A stretch of 64,000 nt of DNA from Chryseosolibacter sp044507775 (GCA_044507775.1 JBIQIY010000014.1:75386-139385); one strand, 5' to 3'. Counted from the stretch's first letter, positions 8,303-17,465 are shown. Notes: generated by a model from the letters alone, not told the origin. Program-made: numbers and translations.

Positions 8303-9436
8303 ATGAATCGCCGTGATTTCATTTCGACCACCGCCGTGGCAACCGCGGCTATCAGCCTCAGCGGGACTTCTCTCCTGGCGGCACCCCGGAAAAATCCCCT
8401 ACCTCGCTGGAAAGGATTTAACCTCCTCGACTTCTTTTCACCCGATCCGGCACATTCACGGCCTCAAACCAGTGAAGACAACTTCCGCTGGATGCGGGAT
8501 TGGGGGTTCGACTTTGTGCGGATACCCATGGCCTATCCGTACTACCTCGATATTGATCACAATAAGAACATTGTTCCGGAAGACTTATATAAGATCAAGG
8601 AAGAAAATGTTGATCGAATCGATCAACTGGTGGCGCTGGCTCACAAATACGGCATGCACGTAAGCCTGAACCTCCACCGTGCACCGGGCTATTGCATCAA
8701 TGCCGGATTCCACGAGCCGTACAATCTGTGGCAGGACGCTGAGGCTCTCGACGCGTTTTGTTTTCATTGGAACATGTGGGCGAAACGTTACAAAAACGTC
8801 TCCTCGAAGAAAATAAGCTTCGACCTGCTCAACGAACCGAGTCTTCGCGAAGACATGAACGACCAACACTCGAAGCGCAGCGCTGTACCGGGAGAGTTAT
8901 ATCGGAAACTTGCAGTTGCCGCGTCGAACGCGATCAGGAAGGAAAATCCGAAACACATGATCATCGCTGATGGAAACAATGTGGGCAACACCGTTATACC
9001 GGAAATCACCGACCTGGATATAGCGCAAAGTTGCAGGGGCTACAACCCGGGCATTATATCGCATTACAAAGCTCCTTGGGCAAACAAGGATCCCGATTCG
9101 CTGCCGGAACCGAAGTGGCCGGGACAGGTCGGTGACCGCTATCTCAGCCGGGCCATACTCGAGGAGTACTACAAACCGTGGATCGATCTTTCAAAATCCG
9201 GGGTCGGCGTGCACTGCGGCGAATGCGGATGCTGGAATAAAACACCACATGGCGTTTTCCTCGCGTGGTTTAACGATGTGCTCGATATCCTGACAGAAAA
9301 TAAGATCGGCTACGCGTTATGGGAATTCGCGGGATCGTTCGGGGTCGTGGATTCAGGAAGAACGGATGTCGCCTATGAAGACTGGCACGGCCACAAGCTC
9401 GACAGGAAGCTATTGACGCTGTTACAGAAATATTGA
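8303..9436 (+). CDS. Glycoside hydrolase family 5 (cellulase-like), Tat-type signal
   Basis: 377 residues. The N-terminus MNRRDFISTTAVATAAISLS is a twin-arginine-type signal. The mature part is a GH5 TIM barrel: GFNLLDFF near 38, FVRIPMAYPYY near 71, NEP at 177-179 (acid/base Glu178), and GECG with the likely nucleophile Glu307. GH5 enzymes cut beta-1,4 or related glucans and mannans with retention; the substrate cannot be fixed. Expected location is the periplasm. No SusC/D pair, CBM or dockerin is attached. Confidence 0.85.
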   Translation: MNRRDFISTTAVATAAISLSGTSLLAAPRKNPLPRWKGFNLLDFFSPDPAHSRPQTSEDNFRWMRDWGFDFVRIPMAYPYYLDIDHNKNIVPEDLYKIKEENVDRIDQLVALAHKYGMHVSLNLHRAPGYCINAGFHEPYNLWQDAEALDAFCFHWNMWAKRYKNVSSKKISFDLLNEPSLREDMNDQHSKRSAVPGELYRKLAVAASNAIRKENPKHMIIADGNNVGNTVIPEITDLDIAQSCRGYNPGIISHYKAPWANKDPDSLPEPKWPGQVGDRYLSRAILEEYYKPWIDLSKSGVGVHCGECGCWNKTPHGVFLAWFNDVLDILTENKIGYALWEFAGSFGVVDSGRTDVAYEDWHGHKLDRKLLTLLQKY

Positions 9437-9463
9437 GAGTGGGTGAGAAAAGGTAGACTGCAT

Positions 9464-9754
9464 CTACTCAACGCCCTCCACGAGAATCATTTGCGTTACG
9501 GATGCTGATTGCCTCAGCGCTTTCGCAGGAGCATAGCCCTCCGAGGACCACCATGCCCTCGCCTTTTGCGCCGAAGGGAACTCCAGAACTACCACCCTGC
9601 CGGGCTTCCAGGAACCCTCCAGTGTTTCAGCCTGGCCACCCCGCACGAGAAATTTTCCGTCATACGGCAACAGCGATGCGGGAGTAAGCTTCTTGTAGTC
9701 CTCGTACCGGGTCGGATCCGTAATCTTTACGTCGACGATAATATAGGTTTTCAT
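9464..9754 (-). CDS. DUF1330 family protein
   Basis: 96 residues from the ATG at 9754; the longer frame begins with TTG two codons earlier. Ferredoxin-like alpha+beta barrel family: YIIVDVKITDPTRYEDYKKL, FLVRGGQAETLEGSW and RVVVLEFPSAQKARAWWSS are classic DUF1330 features. Members are small cytoplasmic dimers of unknown function, related to the Dabb/EthD superfamily. Likely monocistronic. Confidence 0.88.
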   Translation of the reverse strand: MKTYIIVDVKITDPTRYEDYKKLTPASLLPYDGKFLVRGGQAETLEGSWKPGRVVVLEFPSAQKARAWWSSEGYAPAKALRQSASVTQMILVEGVE

Positions 9755-9832
9755 ACGCAACGGGTTTGCTCCTCTCGTCTTAAAAATAAGGAGAAGGTCA
9801 TTCGATACAAAATGGCTGCGATCGGCGCGGTC

Positions 9833-9991
9833 TCAGAAAAGAATCATGTAGAGCAGAAAGCACAAAGCCAGCAGGATTGCCGCCCATTTAAGACCCCCTT
9901 TTTTCGGAGGAAATTCGTAATTACATACAGGACACCGCTTGCTGTCGCTGTTTATTTCCATCGCGCAGGAAGGACACTCTTTCTTTTTCAT
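9833..9991 (-). CDS. 52-residue zinc-ribbon membrane mini-protein
   Basis: Read directly from the sequence: ATG at 9991, TGA at 9833-9835. Residues 6-23 contain two CxxC pairs (CPSC and CPVC), a zinc-ribbon layout. Residues ~35-51 are one hydrophobic segment (AAILLALCFLLYMILF). The order, a cytosolic zinc knuckle followed by one membrane helix, resembles short zinc-ribbon membrane proteins of unknown function. Codon pattern and motif spacing make chance unlikely. Confidence 0.65.
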   Translation of the reverse strand: MKKKECPSCAMEINSDSKRCPVCNYEFPPKKGGLKWAAILLALCFLLYMILF

Positions 9992-10253
9992 TGGCCGATT
10001 CGGTAACAAAGGGCATTCGGCACAAAGATCGAAATAAAAAACCGCGTGTCATAACCTCGTAGCCGGAAAATCGGCCCTGGAAATTCGAGCTTCAGCCCTA
10101 TCGGCGGCATGAGTTGCCGTTTTGCCGACCGGCCATATAACCGCTCGGATATTCAAAAGCGACGTCTTTTGAGCAACCTTTTCTAAATGAAAAAAACTGT
10201 TTTACATTCCCTTTATTCCTAACTTGAACCATTAAGAAAAATCCAGAGCCTTT

Positions 10254-10568
10254 ATGAAAGTACACGTAAACACCGACAAGAATATTGAAGGAAGTGCCCG
10301 CCTGACTGCCTATTTCACTGACACGCTACAGGGTGCGTTGGCTCGATTCGAGGATCAGATCACGCGCGTAGAGGTTCACCTCAGCGACCAGAACGCAGAG
10401 AAAGGGGGTAGTGATGATAAGCGCTGCCTGCTCGAGGCGAGGTTGAAAGGCACGCAGCCGATCGTTGTTTCCCACAACGCCGAAAACCTGGACTTCGCCC
10501 TAAGCGGAGCAATCGACAAACTGGTGCGAAGCCTCGAAACCACAATCGAGAAAAGCAGGCGCCGTTGA
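10254..10568 (+). CDS. Ribosome hibernation factor-like protein (HPF/RaiA family)
   Basis: 104 residues, the length of a short HPF. The beta-alpha-beta-beta-beta-alpha S30AE pattern is visible: MKVHVNTDKN strand, helix LTAYFTDTLQGALARFE, strands VTRVEVHLSDQ-like and CLLEARLKGTQPIVV, and a C-terminal helix GAIDKLVRSLETTIEKSRRR with a basic tail. Such proteins bind the 30S decoding centre and silence ribosomes in slow growth. It diverges from classical HPF, so the function is likely but not certain. It is convergent with arfB, 11 bp apart. Confidence 0.75.
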   Translation: MKVHVNTDKNIEGSARLTAYFTDTLQGALARFEDQITRVEVHLSDQNAEKGGSDDKRCLLEARLKGTQPIVVSHNAENLDFALSGAIDKLVRSLETTIEKSRRR

Positions 10569-10579
10569 GAATCGCGAAG

Positions 10580-10990
10580 TCAGACATCGGGCTTCCTGCG
10601 CCATTTCTTTTTTTCCGAAACGACTTTCTTCTTCTTAAGACGTTCGCGTTTTGCGGCCTTTGAAGGTTTCGTGGCCTTGCGGATTTTCCGCTTCGCAAAC
10701 GCGACAGACAGAACCTCGTCGAACTTCTCAAGAACCCGGGCCTTATTTTCGATCTGTGAACGGCTCTCCTGGGCGGTGAGGATCAGGATGCCTTCGCGTG
10801 TGAGGCGAGACGAGAGTTTTTCAGTAATTATGTTTTTCTGATCCTCCGTTAAGATCCGGGAATTTTGCACATCGAATTGCAGGGTTACTTTTGAGTTGAC
10901 CTTGTTCACATTCTGACCGCCCGGCCCACCACTACGCGAACTGGTGAAGAGAATTTCGGGGGCGAGAATTTCTGCGGTGACACGAGTCAT
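10580..10990 (-). CDS. arfB: Alternative ribosome-rescue factor ArfB (YaeJ)
   Basis: 136 residues, the usual ArfB size. A single release-factor catalytic domain with SGGPGGQNVNK (GGQ at 24-26) and no codon-recognition domain. The C-terminal tail is strongly basic (KKKKVVSEKKKWRRKP), as needed to enter the mRNA channel of a stalled ribosome. It hydrolyses peptidyl-tRNA on non-stop ribosomes in the cytoplasm. Its neighbour across an 11-bp gap is a hibernation-factor-like gene, convergent rather than co-transcribed. Confidence 0.93.
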   Translation of the reverse strand: MTRVTAEILAPEILFTSSRSGGPGGQNVNKVNSKVTLQFDVQNSRILTEDQKNIITEKLSSRLTREGILILTAQESRSQIENKARVLEKFDEVLSVAFAKRKIRKATKPSKAAKRERLKKKKVVSEKKKWRRKPDV

Positions 10991-11019
10991 GTCCTATCCT
11001 GATCAGTCGAGCGTTAAGA

Positions 11020-11556
11020 CTAATTTTCTACCAGTTTGTTCAATCTTGGCTGCAGTATCCAGAACCCGATGGGAGAAAACCAGATGAGGAAGAACTCCAT
11101 AGCAAAGTCGCTGAACCGTGCGAGCCGTCCAAGTTCAACGGAGCGCATCGTCTGCGCCGCAAAACGCAGCCCGAACAGGATGCAAACCATGGAAACAAAA
11201 TGTAAAATGGCCACCACGATGATGATCGATCCAACGTCCGAACTACCATCCGGGAACCGGAAGTAGAACTGGTAGGCCATCCACAGCGTGAGCGCCAGGG
11301 CGTACAGGATCGGCACCGAAAAGATAAGCTTGAATCCGCGAATGTTCAGGTTGACTTCCAGTGGCAACTTCTTGTGAAGCTGAGTCGAGATTGCCCAGAT
11401 CCATCCGAAAATACCGATGATAAAAACAATCATCATCACGGGAAACAACTTCACCATGAGCGCAGGCTTCGAAAAGGTGAAGATGTTAATCGCGAGGGGA
11501 ACTCCCCAGGTGATCAAAAATAATTGCCAGTGTTTAAGCCTCAGTAAAAACCTCAT
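11020..11556 (-). CDS. Four-to-five-helix membrane protein, unknown
   Basis: 178 residues. Hydrophobic segments at ~10-30, 36-56, 75-95, 105-130 and 150-170 predict an integral inner-membrane protein. No catalytic motif is recognised. The sequence resembles small conserved membrane proteins of Bacteroidota, with no function assignable. It lies 29 bp upstream of arfB on the same strand and could be co-transcribed with it. Confidence 0.7.
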   Translation of the reverse strand: MRFLLRLKHWQLFLITWGVPLAINIFTFSKPALMVKLFPVMMIVFIIGIFGWIWAISTQLHKKLPLEVNLNIRGFKLIFSVPILYALALTLWMAYQFYFRFPDGSSDVGSIIIVVAILHFVSMVCILFGLRFAAQTMRSVELGRLARFSDFAMEFFLIWFSPIGFWILQPRLNKLVEN

Positions 11557-11611
11557 ATTTTCCGGAGTTTCGCCGTCACCCGACGTATTTCAAGAACCAA
11601 TATAGTACTTG

Positions 11612-11692
11612 TTGGGGATAAGGGGGTAAGGCATAAAGGATAAGGGATGAGGGGTAAAGGTTAAGGGTAAGGGGAGAGTTAGAATAAGGAAC
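11612..11692. repeat. G/A-rich low-complexity tract (GGGATAAGG-type units)
   Basis: About 80 bases of degenerate units such as GGGGATAA, GGATAAGGGATGA, GGGTAAA and GGGTAAGGGG, with almost no C. It lies between two divergent genes (starts at 11556 and 11736). Related tracts occur at 33.9 and 42.2 kb. Possible G-quadruplex or replication-slippage tract. Confidence 0.6.
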
Positions 11693-11735
11693 GGCAGGGA
11701 TTGGTAGTGAGTGCTGGTCTTCATAATTTACGGCT

Positions 11736-12590
11736 ATGAATGAAAGAACTGCAGTCATAACGGGCGCCACATCGGGCATTGGGCATGGCATCGCAAAGGG
11801 GCTGGCCTCGAAAAAATTTCAGCTGGTACTGCTGGGGCGTGACAGCAAAAAGGGTGAAGCGGTCGTTGAAAACCTTAAGGCGCTGACGAACAATCGATCG
11901 ATCTCTTTCTACAAAGTGGACCTCGGCTCACAAAAGCAAATCCGTCACACCGGCCGGGAAATCCGGGAGCGTTTTCCACGGATCGATGTGCTGATCAACA
12001 ATGCCGGCGTATGGACGTCGCGCTGCGAACTCACGGAAGAGGGAATTGAAAAACAATTTGCGATCAATCATCTCGCGTACTTTCTGCTGACGCATCTGCT
12101 CTACCCCTCCATAGCAAAAAGCGACTCGGGCCGGATCATCAATATCGGCTCAGATTCCCATCAGTATGGGAAAATAAATTTCAACGACTACAACCTGCAG
12201 AATTCATATCACGGTCTGAAGGCCTACGGACAATCGAAGCTCGCGAATCTTCTCTTTACCTATGAACTGCACCGCATCAAGAAAGAGGATAACGTGTCCG
12301 TCTATTGTGTTCAACCCGGACTCGTTAAAACAGACATCGGCGTCAAGCACACCAACCCCTTCCACAGCCTGATGTGGAAATTGCGACGCCTCGGCGGCAT
12401 ATCGGCGGACGAGGCTGCAAAAACCGCGATCTATCTCGCAACCGACCCCGACGCCGGAAACCGCAGCGGCCTGTACTGGGACAAATGCAGGCCCAAGCCT
12501 TCTTCCGCTCGCAGTATGAGCAAAGAAGACGCCGAGCGACTGTGGAAACTCAGTGGAAAACTGTGCGGGATTGAAGACTACTTCAGCTAG
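11736..12590 (+). CDS. Short-chain dehydrogenase (retinol dehydrogenase-like)
   Basis: 284 residues. Rossmann motif GATSGIG at 10-16, NNAG at 88-91, catalytic Ser139 and YGQSK (Tyr164, Lys168). Extra length past residue 210 with a variable substrate lid resembles the retinol dehydrogenase/WW-domain oxidoreductase branch. NAD(P)-dependent; the substrate, probably a lipophilic or small carbonyl compound, is unknown. Its 3' end overlaps the next, convergent SDR gene by 8 bp. Confidence 0.88.
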   Translation: MNERTAVITGATSGIGHGIAKGLASKKFQLVLLGRDSKKGEAVVENLKALTNNRSISFYKVDLGSQKQIRHTGREIRERFPRIDVLINNAGVWTSRCELTEEGIEKQFAINHLAYFLLTHLLYPSIAKSDSGRIINIGSDSHQYGKINFNDYNLQNSYHGLKAYGQSKLANLLFTYELHRIKKEDNVSVYCVQPGLVKTDIGVKHTNPFHSLMWKLRRLGGISADEAAKTAIYLATDPDAGNRSGLYWDKCRPKPSSARSMSKEDAERLWKLSGKLCGIEDYFS

Positions 12591-13377
12591 TCTTATAAAC
12601 CCGGAAGAGCTTTTCCAGGATATTCATTTTCATCCCTACCGGAAGCAAGGACCCAAGTTTGAAAAAGAGTGCATTGAGCGCGCCCGGAACAATTATCTGG
12701 CGCCCCTTGAGCATCGCCGGTATTGCAATGCGCGCAACCTGTTCCGGATACATCATCAGTAATTTCGAGCGCTTGCCATGCGCGTTGATGCGGCTGAGTC
12801 CGTCGGGATTTGTTAACACAGGACCTGGGCACAAGACGCTTACCTTGACGTTCGAAAACTTCAGCTCCTGCGCAATCGCCAGGGAAAATGCATAGACAAA
12901 ATTCTTTGTTCCCGTATATATCGCCTTGTACGGAAGCGGCAGACGTGCTTCCAGGCTACTCAGGCTGAGAATGAATGCCTTGTCATGACGTTGCAACTCC
13001 GGCAGGAAATGATAGGTCATTTCTACCATCACCTTGTTGTTGAGCATCATCATATGGTTGATGTCTTTCAGCGACATGCTCGTAAACGTTCCTCCCCTGC
13101 CGATGCCCACATTATTGATGAGAATGTCCACCGCGTAATGGTTCTCCCCTATCCATTGGAATACTCTTTCAGGGGCTCCTTCTTCCATCAGATCGATCGA
13201 CAGGCAATTACTCTCCACGTTCCTTGTTTTGCGGATATCATCGCAAACCGCGTGCAGGCAATCGTCGTCATTGGAAACGAGCAATACGTTCATCCCTCGG
13301 GATGCGCATTCATAGGCAAGGGCTTTGCCAATGCCCTTGCACGCACCGGTGATTAACGTGTATTTGCGAAGCGCCAT
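12583..13377 (-). CDS. Short-chain dehydrogenase (DltE/YqjQ-like)
   Basis: 264 residues from the ATG at 13377; upstream in-frame sequence overlaps GH9 antisense and is excluded. Motifs: GACKGIG at 11-17, NNVG at 88-91, Ser140 and YTGTK (Tyr154, Lys158). The C-terminal hydrophobic stretch (NALFFKLGSLLPVGM) suggests loose membrane association, as in the DltE/YqjQ group. Substrate unknown. Convergent, overlapping by 8 bp, with the SDR at 11736-12590; the two are not close paralogues. Confidence 0.87.
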   Translation of the reverse strand: MALRKYTLITGACKGIGKALAYECASRGMNVLLVSNDDDCLHAVCDDIRKTRNVESNCLSIDLMEEGAPERVFQWIGENHYAVDILINNVGIGRGGTFTSMSLKDINHMMMLNNKVMVEMTYHFLPELQRHDKAFILSLSSLEARLPLPYKAIYTGTKNFVYAFSLAIAQELKFSNVKVSVLCPGPVLTNPDGLSRINAHGKRSKLLMMYPEQVARIAIPAMLKGRQIIVPGALNALFFKLGSLLPVGMKMNILEKLFRVYKTS

Positions 13378-13459
13378 CGCGTATCCATCAATTTTTTTGT
13401 CCGGGCAACCCGGCTGAAGACATTCAGGGCGGTCCGGTGATTCATCTCTTCCTTTTGTA

Positions 13460-15229
13460 TCATTTTTGCTGATTCTCCTGGGCTGCGAGCAGATAGATGA
13501 GCGACGCGGTACCATCCATCGTCGGCTCGTTTGTGACGTAGTCGCCATAGTCATCGTGATAAACAACGTGATCACTCTGAAACTCTGCGTATTCATCACC
13601 GCGAATAACAGCCACACCTCTTTGCTGCTTGTAGATGCTTCCATAAACGGGGCCATCCACGATACCGCCCAGTGTCTGGAAGCCGTGCAGCACGTTGAGG
13701 GATGAGTGCGGATCATCCGGAAAATCCGCGTGCTCCGGGTAGCCGACAATCATACTGGTACCCCAGGGGTTGCATCCGAGGAGAAAATCGAAGGTCGCCT
13801 GTTCGAGAGGAAGGTATGTGTTGTCGCCCGTAAGCTGTCGGTACCAGTAACACTGGATCGCAAAAGCCACCTGCAGATTGTTGCTACACCATATATAAGG
13901 AACACCTCTATAAAAACCGTTCTTCTTCGCTTTTTGCCACACCATTTCGATACCATCTTTATAATAGCGAATGACCTCGCTGCGAATATCACCGTCAGCG
14001 GATCGGGCCAGCTCGTAATGGCCTACATTGATGAAAGGGTACCACTGGTAGTGACTCGCCGTGTCAGACTTCAGCCAGGGAGTTTGCTTCTCTTGCTGCG
14101 CGTAGTCGAACGCCGCATGGAGCATCTTCTTGTCCTTCGTCAGATTGTACAGTTGCGCGGCCGCCAGTTCCATATCGTCTACCCAGTTGTCCTCTTCATA
14201 AAAATAAGGAGCGGTGTAACAAGCGGTTTGCGTGTTGCCCGGCTTTTTCAGGCCGAACTCGTAAGCAGAGAAGGCGCGATCTTTCAGCTTTTCGGCGTAG
14301 CCCGGATCCGTCGACTTGAACATGGTATGTCCCAGGGCAAAGGCGCTCGAAAACTTTCCTGCAGTGGAAGAGGTTCCGGTCGTGCGATTCTTGTAGCGAC
14401 CCAATCCCTGTGGTTCTCCGGTCACGAAGTAAACAGGGCGTTCCTTACCCTTTCCATAGTCGGCCTTGTCGTTGACGGGCAAGCGAAAACCGATATGGTC
14501 GCGGTCGTCCGCTAACTGATTAAAAAGCCAGTCCGGGCGAGGATGCATTTTCAGCAGCCAGTCGAGTCCCCAACGCGCTTCATCAAAAACATCGGCGACC
14601 TGGTTCTTTCCGGGCAGCCCGTTGGCTGTATGCTCGTCTGTAAAAACTTTCGGAAAATCCCGGTAGGCTGCCAGCAAATGATAGGTTGCATTGGCGGAAG
14701 TCATGGAATACTGAAGGTAGTCGGTCGCATCATGCCATCCGCCGCTAACATCAATGTGTGTGCTGTCAGGCATGGGACCGTACATGGTATACCCATCATC
14801 GGTATGACATGAATCCTTGAGGTACGGATTGTAGCCACTGCGTTGCTGACGCATGTACTTCAAAGCAAAGTCCGCCGATCCCTTGTAAACATCGTCACCG
14901 ATCCTGAACTCGGGCGATTCAGCAGAGCCCGCCCGCAGCACATAGATCCCGGGCCTGGTGTACTTCGAAAAATCAAGCCGATATGTTTGAACGAACGGAC
15001 CGTATGCACCGAAAGGACTGCCTGCCTTTCCCTCGAAAGCAACTTTACCGGTACCCTTGTCAACGAGCTGAAAGCGCTTGATGTTCGCCATTTCCTTGGT
15101 ACCCCAGACGGCGACCTTGATCCCCTGAGGTTTGTAACCCGCCAGATTGATGCGGATCCACGACGGAGGCTGACTCTGGAATGAGAAAATTATAAGCATC
15201 AAGGGTATTAACAGGAAAATTCTTCGCAT
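13460..15229 (-). CDS. Glycoside hydrolase family 9 endoglucanase-type enzyme
   Basis: 589 residues from the ATG at 15229, where a signal peptide begins (MRRIFLLIPLMLIIFSFQS). Residues ~22-115 form the N-terminal Ig-like (CelD_N) domain common in one GH9 subfamily. The rest is the (alpha/alpha)6 barrel with SGGWHDATDY (Asp167, Asp170) and NEPTMDG near the C-terminus (acid Glu568). GH9 enzymes are inverting beta-1,4-glucanases or exo-glucosaminidases. Secreted. The companion GH20 at 15840 and GH5 at 8303 suggest glycan foraging without a local SusC/D system. Confidence 0.9.
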   Translation of the reverse strand: MRRIFLLIPLMLIIFSFQSQPPSWIRINLAGYKPQGIKVAVWGTKEMANIKRFQLVDKGTGKVAFEGKAGSPFGAYGPFVQTYRLDFSKYTRPGIYVLRAGSAESPEFRIGDDVYKGSADFALKYMRQQRSGYNPYLKDSCHTDDGYTMYGPMPDSTHIDVSGGWHDATDYLQYSMTSANATYHLLAAYRDFPKVFTDEHTANGLPGKNQVADVFDEARWGLDWLLKMHPRPDWLFNQLADDRDHIGFRLPVNDKADYGKGKERPVYFVTGEPQGLGRYKNRTTGTSSTAGKFSSAFALGHTMFKSTDPGYAEKLKDRAFSAYEFGLKKPGNTQTACYTAPYFYEEDNWVDDMELAAAQLYNLTKDKKMLHAAFDYAQQEKQTPWLKSDTASHYQWYPFINVGHYELARSADGDIRSEVIRYYKDGIEMVWQKAKKNGFYRGVPYIWCSNNLQVAFAIQCYWYRQLTGDNTYLPLEQATFDFLLGCNPWGTSMIVGYPEHADFPDDPHSSLNVLHGFQTLGGIVDGPVYGSIYKQQRGVAVIRGDEYAEFQSDHVVYHDDYGDYVTNEPTMDGTASLIYLLAAQENQQK

Positions 15230-15428
15230 GACGGGTCTGGTATATTTTCTAATAAAAACATTTCCCGGGCTATTTGCAAGGAGTATACAAGGCCGAAAAA
15301 ATCTTTTTTTGCAGTAAAAATACCGATGAAAAAGCCCTGGCGCCGGCGCCGGTTCTTTCATTTCACGTTCCGAATCTTTTCCTTATTTTGGTTCGAACAT
15401 CATATCTCTGACTAAAGAAAAAAACAAC

Positions 15429-15830
15429 ATGAAAACATTCAAAAGATTGGGCTGTCTCCTGGCATTCATCATGATAGCATCTGTGGCCGGCTACGCACAG
15501 GGAAAAAAGGACCCTGCCAAAACCTTGAGGCACGTCGTCATGTTCAAGTTCAAGGACACATCCCCACCCGCCGAGATCAAGAAAATCGAAGATGCATTTG
15601 TTGCGTTGGAAAAAAAGATCAAGCTGATCAAGGACTTCGAATGGGGAACCAACAACAGCAGCACCTCGGGAGAACTGAACCAGGGTCTCACACATTGTTT
15701 CCTGGTTACATTCAAAAGTGAGGAAGACCTGAAAGCATACCTTGTCCATCCCGACCACAAGGCTTTTGTCGAACTCATGGGTCCTCACATGGAAAAGTTA
15801 ACTGTTGTTGATTATTGGGTCAACCCTTAA
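15429..15830 (+). CDS. Secreted Dabb-domain protein
   Basis: 133 residues. Signal peptide MKTFKRLGCLLAFIMIASVAGYAQ; the mature part is one stress-responsive alpha/beta barrel (Dabb) domain: LRHVVMFKFKDTSPPAEIKK, FEWGTNNSS, THCFLVTFKSEEDLKAYL, HPDHKAF. Cytoplasmic Dabb proteins include small lyases and cyclases; secreted versions in Bacteroidota are of unknown function and often lie near sugar-metabolism genes. Divergent from the GH9 gene. Confidence 0.87.
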   Translation: MKTFKRLGCLLAFIMIASVAGYAQGKKDPAKTLRHVVMFKFKDTSPPAEIKKIEDAFVALEKKIKLIKDFEWGTNNSSTSGELNQGLTHCFLVTFKSEEDLKAYLVHPDHKAFVELMGPHMEKLTVVDYWVNP

Positions 15831-15839
15831 TGTTTCGGG

Positions 15840-17465
15840 TTACCGGAGAGGTTTTTCCTCCGTTTTCCACGGCACCTTGGGAGATTTATAATAATTGATT
15901 TCAAGCACGTCCCAACGGGCGGCCTGGTTGGCAAGGCGGACTTTGTAGTCATCCCAGTTTCTGTTTTCCGATTTTGTCCAGCCGACTTCGGCAACACCGG
16001 GCAGTCTCGGGAAGAGCATGTATTCAACATCATCCATTGTAACCAGTGTTTCTGACCACAACGGCGCCTCGACACCGCGTATTTGTGCGGGGTCGACGCC
16101 GGAAACACGGCTGGCTGGATCCCACATGTAAGAGGAATCCACTTCGATATACGCAGCCCAATGCAGACCGAGTTTTGTAGTAGAGTCGTATTGCATGTCG
16201 AGATAAACTTTTTGGGCGGGCGAGAAAATCAGTTTCGCACCTTTGTCGGCGGCCATCCGGGCATAAGCCTGGGAATGCCAGTGCTGCACGGTTATCGTTG
16301 AGTCGAGATCGGCCTGCGCGATTTCTTCCCACCCGATCATCTTTTTGTTGTTCGCCTTTACAATATCTTTGAAGCGGTTGATGAACGCAATGTAGTCCGG
16401 CTTCTTTGTCACGGCAGCCTCATCACCGCCAATATGCAGGTAGGGGCCTGGCGTTATTTCCGCCAGCTCGCGAAGCACGTCATTTACAAATTGAAATGTA
16501 ATATCCTTGCGGATGTCGAGTGTACTGAAACCCACCTCGATGCCCGTGTAAACTTCACCCGCTTTGGGCCGGGGTCTCGTGCTCGCGGGCTCGCGGTTGA
16601 TGGCTGGCCCCGGGTTGAGTTCCTTGTATGAAACCAGTGCGGCATTGATGTGACCCGGCATATCGATTTCAGGGATTATGGTAATGAAATGTCGTGCAGC
16701 GTAGTCAACGAGCTCTGCATAATCCTCCTGCGTGTAATAGCCGCCTTCGCCACCGCCGACCTGTGTCTTTCCTCCGATCTCATGAAGGTTAGGCCATGAT
16801 TTGATCTCGATTCTCCATCCCTGGTCATCGCTGAGGTGAAGGTGAAGGGTGTTGATCTTGTACAAGCTGATCAGATCGATGTAGTCTTTCATTTCCTCCA
16901 CGTCGAAGAAATGGCGCGCAACATCCATCATGGAACCACGCCATGCGTATTGGGGATAATCGCGTATTGTTCCGGTAGCAACGTCCCATTCCACATCGTT
17001 TACAGCAGACAATTGTTCAATCTTTTCGGGTAACAACTGCCGGAACGTCTGAATGCCCCAGAATACACCCACGGGAGAATTCCCACGGATGTTTACCTGC
17101 TGTTCTTCAATCGTGAGCTCATAACCTTCTTCGCCCAGTTCCCGGTCACTGACGAGCGACAAGACGATGGACCCTTTCCCCGACGGTTGCCCGTCTGAGA
17201 TGCCGATTTCAAAACCCGTTGCAGGTCTTAGTTTCTCCGCGAGGAAATTCGCCACATTCTCCAGGCCCTTGCCGGATTCCGGGAGGGCGATCCGGGTATC
17301 TCTCGTGATAGTAAACGTAGTTCCGCTCATCGTCGCGGAAACGGGCTTGGGAATGACGCTTTCGAAGCGCTGCCTTGCCTCAGGTGATGTGGGTTTTGAC
17401 TTGTCACAGGAAACAAGTAAAAAGCCTCCGGCAAATAAAAGCACAACAGAAAACAGGCGGGTCAT
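15840..17465 (-). CDS. Glycoside hydrolase family 20 beta-N-acetylhexosaminidase, lipoprotein
   Basis: 541 residues from the ATG at 17465, chosen because it starts a lipoprotein signal (MTRLFSVVLLFAGGFLLVSC, Cys20); an ATG at 17486 is possible. An N-terminal GH20b alpha+beta domain at ~35-150 precedes the catalytic TIM barrel. The barrel has HLHLSDDQGWRIEIKSWP, IPEIDMPGHINAAL and the catalytic pair in HIGGDE (Asp348, Glu349), with WEEIAQ further on. It removes terminal GlcNAc or GalNAc using the substrate acetamido group. Probably attached to the outer membrane. The stop lies 9 bp from that of the convergent Dabb gene. Confidence 0.93.
   Translation of the reverse strand: MTRLFSVVLLFAGGFLLVSCDKSKPTSPEARQRFESVIPKPVSATMSGTTFTITRDTRIALPESGKGLENVANFLAEKLRPATGFEIGISDGQPSGKGSIVLSLVSDRELGEEGYELTIEEQQVNIRGNSPVGVFWGIQTFRQLLPEKIEQLSAVNDVEWDVATGTIRDYPQYAWRGSMMDVARHFFDVEEMKDYIDLISLYKINTLHLHLSDDQGWRIEIKSWPNLHEIGGKTQVGGGEGGYYTQEDYAELVDYAARHFITIIPEIDMPGHINAALVSYKELNPGPAINREPASTRPRPKAGEVYTGIEVGFSTLDIRKDITFQFVNDVLRELAEITPGPYLHIGGDEAAVTKKPDYIAFINRFKDIVKANNKKMIGWEEIAQADLDSTITVQHWHSQAYARMAADKGAKLIFSPAQKVYLDMQYDSTTKLGLHWAAYIEVDSSYMWDPASRVSGVDPAQIRGVEAPLWSETLVTMDDVEYMLFPRLPGVAEVGWTKSENRNWDDYKVRLANQAARWDVLEINYYKSPKVPWKTEEKPLR

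Noticed and set aside
13706..14515. 269-codon plus-strand frame
   Set aside because: Antisense to the GH9 catalytic domain; no family resemblance.
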